Numbered from the stretch's first letter, positions 39,235-52,303 are shown. The stretch: DNA of 64,000 bases from Vespula vulgaris (GCF_905475345.1 NC_066587.1:13460058-13524057); one strand, 5' to 3'. Notes: generated by a model not told the origin, from the sequence alone. Program-made: numbers and translations.

Positions 39235-40997
39235 TTCTCCTACTCCACCTATCGCTTCCCCGCCCCCACCATTCTCTCCTCATCTCATACTTTCATCTCC
39301 GACCTGTCACGATCGTAACGATACACACGCTCGTTTTCTTTCCCGGTACATAAATCGACGAAGCAAAGCCTCCGCCGGATCGATAAAGATCGCAGCCCTC
39401 CAGGAGACGAGGACGATCGACGAGACGTTTGCTAATAATTTCACGAGGAAACGACTATTTACTTCCTCGTAATATGCCCTGAGAGGAGACCTTTATTAGC
39501 GTTTCTTTCATTATGTTACTCGATGTACGATTCCGTGCAATTAAGACTCTCCTTGGCGAAGAGGATAATCGAAGTCGATGTGAACCGTTAATAATTCCCC
39601 CACTCCGCCTCCTACTCTCTCCCTCTCTCTGTCTCTCTGTCTCTCTCTCTCTTTTTTTCTATCTCTCTCACTTACTCGAACTCTTCGTTCGAGCGGATAA
39701 ACTAAGATTTCTTTTCCCCTTAGGTTCAATCATTTCCTTCCAACCGTATCCGTATTAACACAACGAGATTCCTCGTGAAAAATTTTCTAATAGTTCACCG
39801 GCTCGATTCGACTCCAATCGAGAATAATTTCTACGTTTTCGCGAAATTGGTGACGCTAATAATCGTTTCTACCAGCAGCAAAGGCTTGCTCGTCAAGGGC
39901 ATGTTATCATCGAAGCCGACATCGAGTTGGATGACGATGGCAGCGGCGTACCGCTCGACGCGACCTATTATGGTACAAGGAAATTGCTTCCCGTCGTAAA
40001 ATCCATCGAAGTGATTGATTAGCATAAAGGTAAAGAGAGACTGGCTGACTCGTGCCTGACTGCTTCCACTCTATCTCTTTCCGTCTCTCTCTCTCTCTCT
40101 TACTTTCTTCCAACCAACCTCGTCAATTCCCGCAGAATCTCCGTTCAATATTCTAATATCCATATTTGAAATAAACCATCTTGTCCCCTTAAACCTGTCC
40201 TACACGAGTACCAATATTATCAACGTTAATAGTCTCTAATCGTCTTGTCGTTCGCGTGCATGGTATCTCCAAGCTGTTCACTTTGTTATTTTAGCTTCTT
40301 TTTGTCGGTTCATCCTTTTCCAACGCTATAATATCGAGTTTTGACGTTTTTTCTTGCCAGGCAAAGTGTCAGGATATTAGAGAAACGATATTGACTTTTT
40401 GCGAAGAACGTAACAGCGGTCTTTGGTATATAAGTATCTTTACGTGACTTGTTTGTCATGCAAGCGAAGCGTTAGTCGTAAAACTCAAGAGAATGAAAGA
40501 ATAGAGAAAGCTTTGTTGTGACGTTCCCGTGATTAGATACGAGGGGTGATAATATCACTGGCAATCCGGTGAATGATAAGAATCAACAGTCTTGCGGAAG
40601 GATAACTTGTTAAAACGGATAGTGAGCACCAATCGCATTTACCTTTCTTACTATCGCGAGGAGGAAGAAGCCGTCTGTATAAAACGTCAAAGAAGCGAAT
40701 GCAAAAGAAGTAGATATGAGCGCGGATGACGAAGCGCAAGAAAGAAAACCTTGTTTACTTTATGCTATCGTCTAAGATGAACGCGTTTAACTTCTCCCAG
40801 TCGTTGTAATAGTCGTTCCCGTGGTAGACGAGCTTGTTGGAACGTTACTCGTTACCGGTATTATTAGGTAGTTACATGTGTCCGATGAGGTAACCGAAGA
40901 AAGACTATTAAGGCAAACGCTGACCCAAGAGGGTTGTTTTAACTAGGAATAACAGGAGTCGGAGATGCGGTGTGCTAAGGTATAATGGAGAACTCAC

Positions 40998-41663
40998 CTT
41001 GCCGGAGGTTGCGGATTTGTAAAGGGGTCCCATGATCACGTGGTCGGTGGGACAGCCGTCGGAATCGATCAAGACGATTTCGCTGGAGTCGACGCCGTCC
41101 ATAGCGACGAGTTCTCGAACGAAAATCTCGTAGGGGCTGTTGGGATCGAGAATCTCGAATTTGAGAGCCAATGGGTCGCCGACTTCGGCAGAAGGGATCG
41201 CCTCGTTCCCACTGCGATCGGTGATCTTCATCGCAACGTTCGGAGAATCGACAATCACTTCTTCCGACAAGGCTGGCGTGATGTCACCGTGCACGCCGAG
41301 ATCGACTTCGTTCGAGACCGTCTTATTGGTCAAATCGTATTGGCAGGTCACTGCGAGGCCAAGGTCGGAACTCGTCACGATCGTGTCGTGATGCTGAATC
41401 ACCACGTCGTTCAGATATCGGCCAAGACCCTGCTGTCTAATGTTGCACTCGAGATCGTCGTAAGCCATTCGAAGTTCGAATTCGAGAGCTCCCTTCACGT
41501 CTTGCACGCACGAGTTCGGCGATCCCTTTGCGTATACCTTTCCGTAAAAGAGCTTGCTAGTTTGGATTCTCGTTACCATATCTCCAGCTCGGCAATCGAT
41601 TGTAACATTATAGCACGAACTCAGCTCGTACGTCGATGCTTCCGCCACGTCCAAATAAGGTTC
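40998..41663 (-). CDS. Internal coding exon: ZP-N and most of ZP-C of the PAN-ZP protein
   Basis: The exon is exactly 222 codons, phase 0 at both ends, with acceptor gatttcag|gaacct and donor ggcaag|gtgagttc. It encodes readable residues 113-334. C129 probably closes the second PAN module. The ZP-N half begins near T133-C136 and carries C136, C164, C185 and C219, with the N-D-V-V-I-Q-H-H-D segment and a T-S-S-D-L-G-L stretch typical of insect ZP proteins. The ZP-C half follows a linker and contains G-D-P-L-A-L-K-F-E-I and C316 in a D-G-C-P-T-D motif. N131 and N225 are possible N-glycosylation sites. ZP modules mediate filament assembly in the extracellular matrix. The opposite strand carries a long open frame of 211 codons over the same place, which I regard as a shadow of this conserved exon. 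Confidence 0.95.
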
Positions 41664-42548
41664 CTGAAATCATAGAGATATGTAATCTCCCGTCAATTAA
41701 TTCTTCTTTCCCAACTAATAATACGCGTTGACTAAACAAAATGATAAATCAAACGAATATCTTATTTGAGTCAATCTAAATTTCATCAGAGAAATATTCG
41801 CTCGGATGACAAGCAAATTTCTCTGATATTATTTGTAAATTTGCTCGATTATCCACAAAGGATCATTCGTCTATCGATCGCGTAGATCAAATTTTATTAA
41901 TTTGTATAGTTTAAATTCCATGATCATATAACCGAGTATATCTATATCGTCACGTGTGAATGCGTGGACTCTACGATTAATTTGATTCTGAAAAGCAATT
42001 TGGTTTCGTTCATTGAAATCGTACGTACATTCAACGAAACGTTAAATTACATATTTTCGACGTGCGTTTATCCTGATACATATCCATCTAGAGATTATTT
42101 TAATACTAGTTACTTTTATGGATTTACGTTTTATCGTTGGTTATTCCATTTCCTACGTTCACGAATGCATCCTCGGAAAACGAAGTTTCTCTTCTTTCTT
42201 TTCGCTCCAGAAACGCGACTGCAAAGGCTCGACGGACAAAGCATCTGCGGTGGAAACTAGATTTTCCGCGAATACGCTCTACGGCGGTCCGTCTCGATCT
42301 GTTTTACGCGTACTCGATGTAATCGGGTTTTACGGAAAGTCTCTACTGTCCGTTCTCTATATCCCCGCCTAACACGATGAAACGAAACAAATGGGAAATT
42401 CACGAAACCTTTCTCGGTCTCGAAATCGTTTTCTACGTTTTTAGAAATTTCTATTTCCGACGTTAGATCTAGAATTTCATTCTTTTTTCTTTCTTTCTTT
42501 TCTGTTCTTTCTTTTATATGATTAGCCGTAACGCAGCGACGTTCTTAC
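41664..42548 (-). other. Intron of the ZP-domain gene (885 bp) between PAN2 and ZP-N exons
   Basis: The donor gtaagaac (from 42548 downward) and acceptor tctatgatttcag (ending at 41664) are both canonical and in phase 0. The sequence is AT-rich and shows no further coding feature that I can support. Confidence 0.9.
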
Positions 42549-42885
42549 CTGAATGTCCGAAAGAGTGGCTCTGGAATGATGGCTAAGACGGCAAACCATA
42601 TCACCGGTGTCACCGTAATCGTAAGAATGACAACGGAAGGGCGAATTCAAGCACAATTCGCGACATTCCTCGGATGTACCAACGTCCTGATAAACCGAAT
42701 CGACGGTCTTGAGAATACGACCGCTAAGCTTCTTGAATTCGCACAGTTTTACTGGCTCCTCGACGCAATGATTTTCGAGATAATCAAAGTCCTTAGCCGT
42801 TTGAAATGCACTTGAACCAGCCACCGTTAATCGGTCCATATCCGAAAGTTCGCAAGTTTTCGTCGCATTTGCATAGTTGGCCGAT
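42549..42885 (-). CDS. Internal coding exon: C-terminal half of PAN1 and complete PAN2 module of ZP-domain protein
   Basis: The exon is 337 nt: one base completing a split codon, then 112 codons, ending in phase 0. The acceptor reads ...ttttccag|atcgg and the donor ...attcag|gtaagaac on the minus strand. The readable peptide starts SANYANATKTCELS, which looks like the end of a PAN/apple module (a C-R-S-A-N-Y pattern if the split codon is arginine, which is inferred). A second module follows with cysteines at residues 40, 48, 74, 78, 85 and 98 and the typical S-x-E-E-C-R-E-L-C-L core. PAN modules are disulphide-bonded protein- or carbohydrate-binding units and should be extracellular here. There is a possible N-glycosylation site at N6. 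The exon cannot be the first one: it begins mid-codon and mid-domain, and its only early ATG (42839) would cut PAN1 and give no signal peptide. Confidence 0.9.
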
Positions 42886-43385
42886 CTGGAAAATAAGATA
42901 ATAAAAAAATACTTAATTGTAAAATACGATTTCTATTTTCGATATCAAGTGAATCTTAATTACTCTACTATCACGGCTATCGACATTACATTAACGAGCG
43001 AATTACTCGAAAGCAATTAAATGTACTAATTTATATCGATTCAATAGCGACGCCATCGTAGAATCGAAACGTTTTTAATTACAAAGAAAATAGAAGAGAG
43101 ACAGATAAAATCTCTTTGCGATTGCAACAACAATCGTATATTACTTTATATCTCGAATGGAACTCGCTTCGCGAGAATCACGACCGGTTTCACGCGCGAA
43201 GAGGAAATTTCAACTGTGGTGGGATGCTTTGCGTAGGGATTCGTGAGGCTTGGTCAATACTCTTGGTTACGAACGATCGAGATTTCTATCGTAAAGGACG
43301 TAAGCGGTATTAGTACTTCCTTGGTAGGAAGGCCGGATTAGCGACGAGTTCTCGCTTTAACGTCGAAATAACCATTCTCGCAAGC

Positions 43386-43388
<3 letters not shown>

Positions 43389-43460
<72 letters not shown>
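43389..43460. repeat. (AG)n tract upstream of the PAN exon
   Basis: An uninterrupted run of 36 AG units lies about 500 bp upstream of the PAN exon in the gene's orientation. On the gene strand it reads as (CT)n. Confidence 0.95.
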
Positions 43461-43461
<1 letters not shown>

Positions 43462-43810
43462 AAGAGAGAGAAGAAAAAACGAGGGAAAGCATAATTGTAA
43501 GGGTGACACTTGCCGACGCAAAGTGCATCATTAATTCGCGAATCTTGACTAAGAAACTGGACGGCTATCGGCCAGCGTATATCCCAACGATAATGAAATG
43601 TAAATGCGTTTATAAGACTTAACACGAAAGGGAGTTCGGTTAGAGAAGTAAAGAAGAGAGAAAGAGAGAAAGAGGTCTTAGAGGCACGACGTTATCGGTC
43701 GCTCGCGTTCGTTCGAGCATTCGTGGCTTCGAGCATCGCGTGCGACTCGTCCCCTAAGAAAAATCGATTTCTCGAAACGCCTTCGGAACCTTCGCATTTT
43801 CTTCCTCTTT

Positions 43811-43845
43811 TTCTTCTTCTTCTTCTTCTTCTTCTTCTTCTTCTT
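43811..43845. repeat. (TTC)n trinucleotide tract
   Basis: Eleven to twelve TTC units, upstream of the PAN exon. Confidence 0.9.
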
Positions 43846-45533
43846 GTTCTTCTTCCATCAGCTTACGCTTTTTCTTTTACTTATTCTTTGCCGAAGCCTA
43901 CGGGCTCTTCTTCCATGGAATTACGTAAAGAGAAGAGAGGTCTTAGAAGATCGTAACGGTAGGTAAATGTGCACATCGAGTGCGCCACGCGACCGAATAG
44001 AATGTATATTTCACACGTGCGTATACGTATGTAGATGCTCTACATTCATAAATCCGACGATTCTTTCTTCTTCTCTTGATTATATCATACAAAATATTAA
44101 AAAATTCATTCGGAGAAATGAGATCTCGAGGTTAATTACATTTGGAAGCACGTTAATCGAGAAACAGACGAACGGTCTATTCATTCCTTATCTACGATTT
44201 ATATCTATTTCGATCTAATTGAAATTTCTTTTCTTTATTTTTTTCTTTTTTTCATTCCATAGTTTGCAAGATAACGTATGATCTTCTTCTGTACATCGAA
44301 AGAAAGTATGTTACGTGTAAGATAAAGAGAAGTAGAACAGAGGATGGCAATGATTAATCGCATGGATTTGAAACTTCTGAAACCTAGCATTGTCTCTCTT
44401 TCCTTCTCTATCTTTACGTCCTCGCACGCGTATTAACTTCGTCACAAAAGTTAGTATCAGCCGTCGCATACAATGAATCAAAATATACTCCTAACGGTGC
44501 AAGACCAAATTTATTCCACCTTCGCTCCATCGATTTCGGATTATATTGCCTTAAGACTTGAATAATATTCATGGGTTGCACCGTTATGATTTCAATATTC
44601 TCTTGGAGCTGTCTCTTTCTTTTTCTTTCTTACACACCCTCTTCCGTTTACGAAGAGTGGAAAATCGCTACGGCCTTACACGATCCGTTCGTGATAAAAC
44701 CCCGTTGGCTTCCTTCGAGAATATAATCTAATAAACGCAGCCCCCAAAGTTCTTCGCGATTATTGGAAGACGCCCTCTTTAAAGATCGCATTTCTTTTTA
44801 CATCGACCTTACGCCGATTACGTGCCTTCTCTTTTCTATTCTCCGGCCGTTTCGATCTAAGTATAATATTCTATGACAATAATATGGAAAGAATCATAAA
44901 AATTTCCTACGACTGACGAAGGATCGAATTATCTATCGGGAATCTTTTCGAATGGATTCTGTTCTTTTCCAATTCGATTTTATAGAAAAAGCTTTTATTC
45001 GTTCCTACGTTCTAGGAAATATGTAGTTAAGAAGGTGGATATATCGAAGTAGAAAGTTTTCAAGAAGAGAAAGAGATGAAGGTAAGGATAAGGTCCAAAG
45101 TAGGATATTATTGCCCAGAGACCTTTACCTTTGAAAAAGAAACCGAAAAGATACGGGCACTAAAAGCCGAAATCTTCCAACTTTTAGATGGACGGACGAT
45201 CCCGTATCTCTCTTGCTAAATAATTAATAGAAAAAAAAAGGGGTAAAAGAAGTCTGCTTAAACAGTACGAACTGCTGGGATCTAAGGCAAAACTTGGCCG
45301 TCGTTTCAAGAACGAGGTTTTTCTTTAACTTTGGACAGAAAAGTGGTAGAAGGGTGTTAGAAAAAGGGTATTCGAGAATAGAAGCTCGTAAAATGATATG
45401 AATCGACTAGAAGAGCCCGTTGGCAATGTCGCACTAACTAAACTAAAAGAAAACAAAAGGACAAAACTACGATAGTCTATTGCACGATGATAACGACTTT
45501 CTTCTCCTTCTCTCTCTCTTCTATCTTTTCTAT

Positions 45534-45567
<34 letters not shown>

Positions 45568-46933
45568 AGCGATTTTCTCTTCGGGAATCGGGACAAAAGA
45601 TATGCCGCCTTCGTCCCGTACAACTTAGAGTAAATCTCGAGGGAAATTTTAACCTCCGAAGCAGATGTTAAATGCGAAGTTAACTTCAGGGAAGTGATGC
45701 TCCACCCTCTTTTCCCCCACTCTTCTCCTTCTGTTTTCCTTCTCCCTCCCTCCCTCCCTCCCACCCTCTCTCTCTCTTATCTTATTCATTTCAATACTCT
45801 TTCCTTTTTCTCTTTAGGTTTTTCTTCTCTCTCTCTCTCTCTCCCTCCCTCCCTTCCTCCCCTCCTCCCACCCTCTCTCTCTCTCTCTCTCTCTCTGTCT
45901 CTATCTTCTTCAGACACTTTTCCTCGGCATACTATTCCGAACAAATGGCGAGACAAAAAAGACGACGCGGATCAAGACGCGGGTGCGCCGTGGATAAAAG
46001 GAAGAGAATAAGGAGGATGAGAAGAGGGCCAGAATGGAACGGGAGGCGGCTGTCGCTGGAAAAGAATTACAAGTGGCTCGCCCCGCTGCATCTCGATGAA
46101 TCTCAAATTATTCGTCTTCCATGAAGACACAAGTGTTTCTCTCGTCTTTCTCTATTCTCGCACTCCTTCTCTATCCTTTCCTTTCGAGCGAGTTCTATCA
46201 ATACGAAATAAATGGGGGGAGAGGAAGGGCGATGGATAACTCGGCCGTAGTGACGTCAATGTCGATGCAAGGACGTACGAGTCGTACAACAACGTCGATG
46301 GTACCGTGTTACGTGAGTCGATAGAAACAATTTTCTTCGCTTGCGTGCACGCAGAAAGCAAAGAGGAGAAGTTATATTTTTCTCCTTTCGCCAACTTTTT
46401 CGTTTTCGACTTTCGTGTTTCTTCGAACATTTCTCACGTTATTTATAAACATGTCCGATCGACGCCGACGGCATTTTTCCCGAATTGATCGCAACAAAAG
46501 AATTATGGAAAGAAAAACGTGGTGGTGGATATAAAGCGCATTCGATAAACATTTCCAAGCATGTAATTCGACGCGTCGACTATGTCAAGAGTTTTTCTAA
46601 GGGTTTACGTGTTCCGATATTAACGATGACTCTTCGAAAAAAACAAGATGGGAAAGCGTTTGGGCGAAGGGAGAAGGATGAGGAAAGCGACTAATTTGCA
46701 TTATTCTTTTGTATCCTTTCCCGAGCGACGGTGTACCGAGCGAATAATCCCAGCAGACACGGATAAGCGTATATATTAACGATTCTCGAGCAAAAAGCGG
46801 TTGCTCGGACGGTCATAGTCGTACGCGCCCAGCCGCGTTTCATATCTGCAACATTATTTACCCTGTGCGCCGAGAGCGCGTAATATCCGAATTAACTAAT
46901 CAGCTTTAAATTTTCGTGAAGCGGGAAATCTCT

Positions 46934-46967
<34 letters not shown>

Positions 46968-47488
46968 TATAGATCGACTTGCAAAACACATAGCAACATT
47001 TCGAAAAGCATTAATAATGCTTTCTATAAAAATATTTTGGTATTATTATATAATCTTTCATTTTCATGGTTCCTTTCGTAGGCATTAATTATAAATCCAA
47101 ATTGCATCTCTATTGGAAAAATAATCGGTTTACAAGATTGTACAATGCACGTAATATTCTTTTGTCCGTGATAATAATCCTTTTTCCCCGTGAAATACGA
47201 TTTGGAATCTCTTCGTGTCGTTAATGTATATCGAAAATATTGAGAATATTTCGGGCGCGTTCGCGAGTAATGACAGATATCGATAAAAGTAATAAAAGAA
47301 TAAAAATTAAAAAAAGAAAAGAAGAATGAAAGACCGGTGTAGTATATCGGTGGTTTTGGAAGAGATCTTTCTACACGAACGTGTTATTACTCGGAAATAT
47401 ACGTCATCGTCTACGCAATCCTGTGATGCATTGCGCGTTCAGCCACGATCACCAGGCGAGACGCCCTCTCTGGGATTCGAAATGCTTT

Positions 47489-47491
47489 CTA

Positions 47492-47541
<50 letters not shown>
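47489..47541. repeat. (CT)n tract
   Basis: CT units, nearly pure from 47503. Further CT-rich blocks follow at 47678-47740 and 47833-47862. Confidence 0.9.
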
Positions 47542-47543
<2 letters not shown>

Positions 47544-50106
47544 TCGCCCTTCATTCGAGATTGCGAGTATCTACCAAAGCGAGCTACCCTCTTTCCTCTC
47601 GCTCTCTCGCTTCTCGACAAATGGCCACAATTACGTACATGTGCTAATACATGACCTATACTAGCAGTTGAGACTACCTCTCTCTCTCTCTTTCTCTCTC
47701 TCTTTCTTTTTCTCTCTCTTTCTCTCTTTCTCTTTCTTCTCGTTCTCCTCTCATTCTCTTTATAAGCGAACAAAGTGCAGCACCACGAATTGCCGTTTAC
47801 TCTCGATGTTCGTGTCCAATCCACCATCTCCTACTCTCTCTCTTTCTCTCTCTCTCTCTCTCTTTTTTTCTCCAGATCTTTTCCTTCGAGCTACCTCGAT
47901 GCAACCCCTCACAAGAGAGAAAGCAGTACAACTCGTTCGTCGACGTGTTATCCACGGGAGCAAAACGGACCATCGTTTACGAGCTAGGTCGTCGTGCGCT
48001 TTCTCAAGCTGTCGTCGTGATTCTTTTCTTCCTTCTCTTCCTCGTCCTTTGTGGTGCTAGCGAAGAGAGAAAAAGTACGCGAGAAAAAGAAAGAGAAAGC
48101 AACGGGGACTCTAAGAACGAACTAAGTGGTCCGTTGCTTTTTAGAAACGTTTCTGTGTCCTCTCACAACGGCCGGAGATTTTAACGTCTCGCTTTGTCGC
48201 ACGCTTTTCTTATCATTCAGGAAAGAAAGAGAAAGAGAGATGAGCAAACAGCGAGCGAGCGAGCTCCGCTTTTGGAGATTTATTCTGTAGATAAGAAGGA
48301 TATGTCCAACGATTAGCTTCCACTTTGCATTGCCTGCCTATTTAAAGTTTCCCTTTATACTCTACGAAACAACAACAAAGGTAGAAAAAAATATAGAAAG
48401 GAAAGGATAAAAGATAAGAGGAGGAGAAGGAGGAAGAAAAAGAAATAAAAGGAAAAAAAGAAAAGAAAAAAGAAAGAAAGCTTAATGCAGACGATGGAGA
48501 TCGAGTACGTTGAAGGAGTATTTCGTTCTATCTCACGGCGATCGGCTGCCTAGATATGATTCGTAATCTCATTTGAAAAATAAAAGTGTATGCCTGCTTC
48601 CACCCTCTTTCTCTTTCTCTTTCTCGATCCCATATGCGAATGGGAATTCGATACGCGATAGATACGTAGAACGATGTTCGTTCAGGCACCGCCAGCAGCC
48701 CGAGTGCAATAAGGTATTTGCATTCTCCCGTTTGTAATCGTCGTGTATATTACGGCTATCATAGAGCTATCATGCGTCGTTAACATGCGCCGTTACAAGA
48801 ACATTCCGATAGAAACGAATGCCACGATAAGTGCGTCCAGCTACCGTCCTCTTTACCTTCCTCCCTCTCTTTCTCTTTCTCTCTCTCTCTCTCTCTTTCA
48901 CTGTTTTTCTCTCTTTATATCCGTGTAACTCTCCATTTTTTTTTGTATTCTCTATCCCCCTTCCCTTCCCTCCGTCGTTCGTTCAGAATGTTACAACTTT
49001 CCAAAGCTCGTTCTCGTCGCATCTAGCAGCGACTTCCTTCGCCAGGTTCTCTCTATCTCTGTCTCTTTTCCTCTCGTTCCCCCGTATCTCCAAGTCGGGA
49101 AAGGCCGATTTGCATATGCAAATAGCACGATATAAGTAATTAATTCGCAATCAGAGCGGCGTTACCGTCCCGTTATATAGAAGAGATAGATGCAATTCAT
49201 TACCCATGGCGATATTTACTAATTAGAACCCGCCCTACCGGTGGGTGGATACCTAACGATTAAAGATTCAGTTCTCGTTAATTATCATTCTTTCGCTTGT
49301 TTGCTTTCTTTCTTTCTTTCTTTCTTTCCCTTTCTGCCCCTTCCTTTCGTTTTATTTTATACGATCTTCTTCGATGTCATTCCGATCACGCGCGTGGATT
49401 CTTGATTGTTACATTTATTCGTAAAATCGTTGTTAAATTTATATGATGAAAGAATCCCCTTGGTATTTTAATCGATGTTAAAGCAAGAGATTGAAATTTA
49501 ATCGCGTTACGTGCGTAGACGCTTAAGATCTCACTACATTGAGTTGTAATATGAAGGATCCACGATACCATGACAATCTCACGTCTCTCTCTCTCTCTCT
49601 CTCTCTATCTTATTGCTATGTATCTTCATCGTAATTCTCTCCAAGTCTTAGCGTAATAGTTAGAACCGGAGGAACAGTGAACAGTCAACGTGTAAAAGCT
49701 ACAGTCGCAGAGTAGCGTACTTTGGCCAATCCAAGAGCATAATACGTTTTAACGGTCTCGGATTTTCGCGCCCTTGCACTTCTCCATGTTTTCAGTGTAA
49801 CGATGTAAGCGTTCCACTTCGCAATATTCATGGAAGAGCTCGCATGACGAATGAGCACGACTAAAATGAGATAAGGGAGTGCTTGCGAGAAGGACGACGA
49901 GCGCCGAACCGAAGAAATCAAGGAGAATCTTGGAAACGCTTTTCTTCGAGTAAGAAGAAGAGAAAACCTTGGTAAAGAGAATCTTCGTAATTCTTTCGGG
50001 TACGTCGTCTTTAAGTCGTTTTCTCATTTCGTTTTTCGAGCGAAAACGAAAAAAGAAGGAAAAGAAGAAAGAAATAAAGAAAAGAGAGAAGAAAGGAAAA
50101 GAGGAA

Positions 50107-50177
50107 CAAGAAGAAGAAGAAGAAGAAGAAGAAGAAGAAGAAGAAGAAGAAGAAGAAGAAGAAGAAGAAGAAGAAGA
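50107..50177. repeat. (AAG)n trinucleotide tract
   Basis: About 70 bp of pure AAG repeat. It produces poly-Glu, poly-Phe and poly-Leu open frames on the two strands, none of which I take as coding. Confidence 0.95.
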
Positions 50178-50475
50178 GAACGTACGCGGGTGTACGCTCT
50201 CTCGCGTAGCAAATTATGTAAATCGAAAACGAGAAGAAAACGGAGTTTGCTATCACGCACGACGCGCTCTCTCACGCGGTATTATGCATAGCAGTGTGGA
50301 GAGGAGACTGATAGGCATAGGCATAGGAGGATTGTAAAGCGAGAGACTCGTAGGAGAAGAGGCAGGTAGAAGTCGAGAAGAGCGAGAGCAACGAGACAGG
50401 CAGGTAAAGTCATGTATTAGGAAGTTCTGCCTGACGGCCATAGCAAGCATACCATTCTCTCGAAGCTCGCCTCGA

Positions 50476-50868
50476 ATGATTTATTCGGATTCACTACCGT
50501 TTAAGCTTAAACAAACGCAGAAGAAGCTAGAGATAGTGGCCGGTATTCGCCTGCCTCCAGCCCTCGCTAGTCCCATCCCTTTCCATGTTTATCCTAACCA
50601 GCTGACACATATCGCTTATCCATCGAGTCCTTGGAGTGAATGCCTGTCGCACAGCGGGTGGTTCCCATCCAACGAGATGACTACCGAGTTTTCGAGATTA
50701 CTCTGCCGCAGCAACTTTCAAACTGTTTCGCTTCAGCACCTCTTTATATTCTTGAAAAAATTGTTGATTATCTCGAAGAGCTTTTCTTTATGCCGGCCGG
50801 ATCCATTGATGTTTATCCTCCGTATTAAAAATTATCGTGATGAAATTTTTTTTAATATTAAGTTATAA
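50476..50868 (+). other. Non-repetitive open frame of 130 codons, no recognised product
   Basis: The frame runs from ATG 50476 to TAA 50868 and, unlike most long frames here, is not made of a simple repeat. A second plus-strand frame of 62 codons overlaps it at 50640-50828. I recognise no domain, signal peptide or repeat. It lies inside the presumed upstream intron of the ZP gene on the opposite strand. Open frames of this length do occur by chance here because TCG/CGA words keep several frames open. Confidence 0.12.
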
Positions 50869-51603
50869 GATCATATAGGATCCTTTGAAAGAGTCTTTCA
50901 AAGGGAACTGAAAGTTCTTCGTACTGAACTTTGAATAGTATCGTACAGTAGTATATAGTAATATACTGCATTCTACCAAGATTTACTCTTTTTCATTCCC
51001 CTTTCTTTTTTTCTTTCTTTCTTTTTCCTTTCCCTTACATTGATATCAAAGATAATACGTTTTATGACTGTCGTTCCTTAATCGTTACGAGAAAGGTAGA
51101 ACGTTTATACGTTGTACGCTAACTCGCAAAGTCCACGAGGAGACTTTCTCCACCATTCTCCACGACGTTTTCTTCGCTCTCTTTTCCTCAATCGTATTTC
51201 CTTCGCGAGCGCACGACCCTCGTTGTTACGTCGCAAATAAACGCAGTCTTTTCTTCCTCGAGAAGGAAGTCCTCCATGAGAATAAATTCTTAAGAATCCT
51301 CGAGAGAATCACGGGGAACGGTGATTTAATAGGCGCGCCAAGCCCCGAGTTAGGAATTTTCTTCTTCCTCCTTACGCTCACGAAGCATCATCCAAGAGAA
51401 TTCGTCACGAGAATGAAAGATGGATAGAACAAGGGGAGGGTAAACACTTTGGCACGGATAAAAAAGCTCAGTGACACTTTTCCAAAGACGATCGAAAGGG
51501 GAGAATAGAGAGAGATACGATCAAAGAAACGATTGTTGTTGAGATTTGCGCGCAACGAACCTTGAGAATTCTGTACTCATTTAATCGCGTTATAATCAAC
51601 GCG

Positions 51604-51643
<40 letters not shown>

Positions 51644-52221
51644 TGTCTTTCTCTCAAAGCAGGTATAACGATAAGGAGCTTTCCCAGCCGCATTGCTACA
51701 GGGAATTAGAAAGGTAGAAGGGCTGCTAATTAGCAAGCAGCAGCATCGTAGAAACCGCAGTAGGTAGTGGAAGTGCCGGCACGGATCGACGGCAGCATAG
51801 CCTTAACGTGCTATCCACGCGTGCCACTGTGAAGTTTAATACGCAACGTTGTAGAAATCCCCTCCCTCTTGATTAACGGAGTAACGCGATATGCTAGAGA
51901 CGCCGAAGTAATTGAAAGCCTTACTCGAAGGATGATAGCGATGTTACGGCTAATTAACGCTTGCCTATCTACCTTTGAATGATTCTTAAGACGACGAGGA
52001 CGAGGACGACGACGAGGACAAGGACGACTAATGACGAGAGAAACGATGTCGACGATGGCGACAGAGAAAATTCTTATGGGACTTTGTTGCTTTTCATTTC
52101 ATCGCGAATGAACTGGACTTTCACAAGTGCGTTGTTGCTTTCCATATAATTTTACTCTCTGCTATTTCAAGAAAAAAGGAAGGTATTAAAGAAGAATGGA
52201 ATATTCTTTCTCTCCTTCTCC

Positions 52222-52229
<8 letters not shown>

Positions 52230-52303
<74 letters not shown>
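52230..52303. repeat. Compound (CT)n(TA)n tract
   Basis: Pure CT repeats to 52260 switch at once to pure TA repeats through 52303. The TA half can extrude as a cruciform and is likely unstable. Confidence 0.95.

Larger units (their letters stand above)
34852..40997 (-). other. Intron of the ZP-domain gene (6,146 bp) between ZP-C exons
   Basis: The intron is bounded by donor gtgagttc (ending at 40997) and acceptor ttttcttttcag (at 34852). Inside are low-complexity tracts: (TA)n near 34920, (GA)n at 35750-35768, degenerate GAAC tetranucleotides at 36676-36770, (GA)n at 36836-36858, and (CT)n near 38330, 39207 and 39610. I see no additional exon with domain similarity. A splice-like ratchet motif on the same strand lies at 36096/36095. 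Confidence 0.9.
34282..42885 (-). other. Gene span (3' part): PAN/apple + ZP-domain membrane protein of the trynity/neyo/nyobe/morpheyus type
   Basis: Three minus-strand exons (42885-42549, 41663-40998, 34851-34282) join in frame through GT-AG introns and give 523 readable residues. Domain order is: end of PAN module 1 (residues 1-11 onward), PAN module 2 (about 40-129), ZP-N (C136, C164, C185, C219), ZP-C (C316, C360, C364, C369), a six-arginine furin-type site (386-391), an acidic/polar stem, one transmembrane helix (about 454-477) and a 46-residue tail. In insects this family is known to build the apical extracellular matrix that links epidermal cells to cuticle; ZP modules polymerise after proteolytic release from the membrane. 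PAN modules directly before the ZP domain point to the trynity/neyo/nyobe/morpheyus group, not to dusky, miniature or piopio; nompA is also PAN-ZP and is a weaker alternative. I cannot tell which paralogue it is. The 5' exons are missing. Confidence 0.9.

Noticed and set aside
41040..41675. Plus-strand open frame of 211 codons
   Set aside because: It is exactly antisense to the conserved ZP exon 41663-40998, whose minus-strand reading has all ZP motifs and proper splice sites.
50011..50337. Open frames of poly-Glu, poly-Phe and poly-Leu on both strands
   Set aside because: They are artefacts of the (AAG)n microsatellite.
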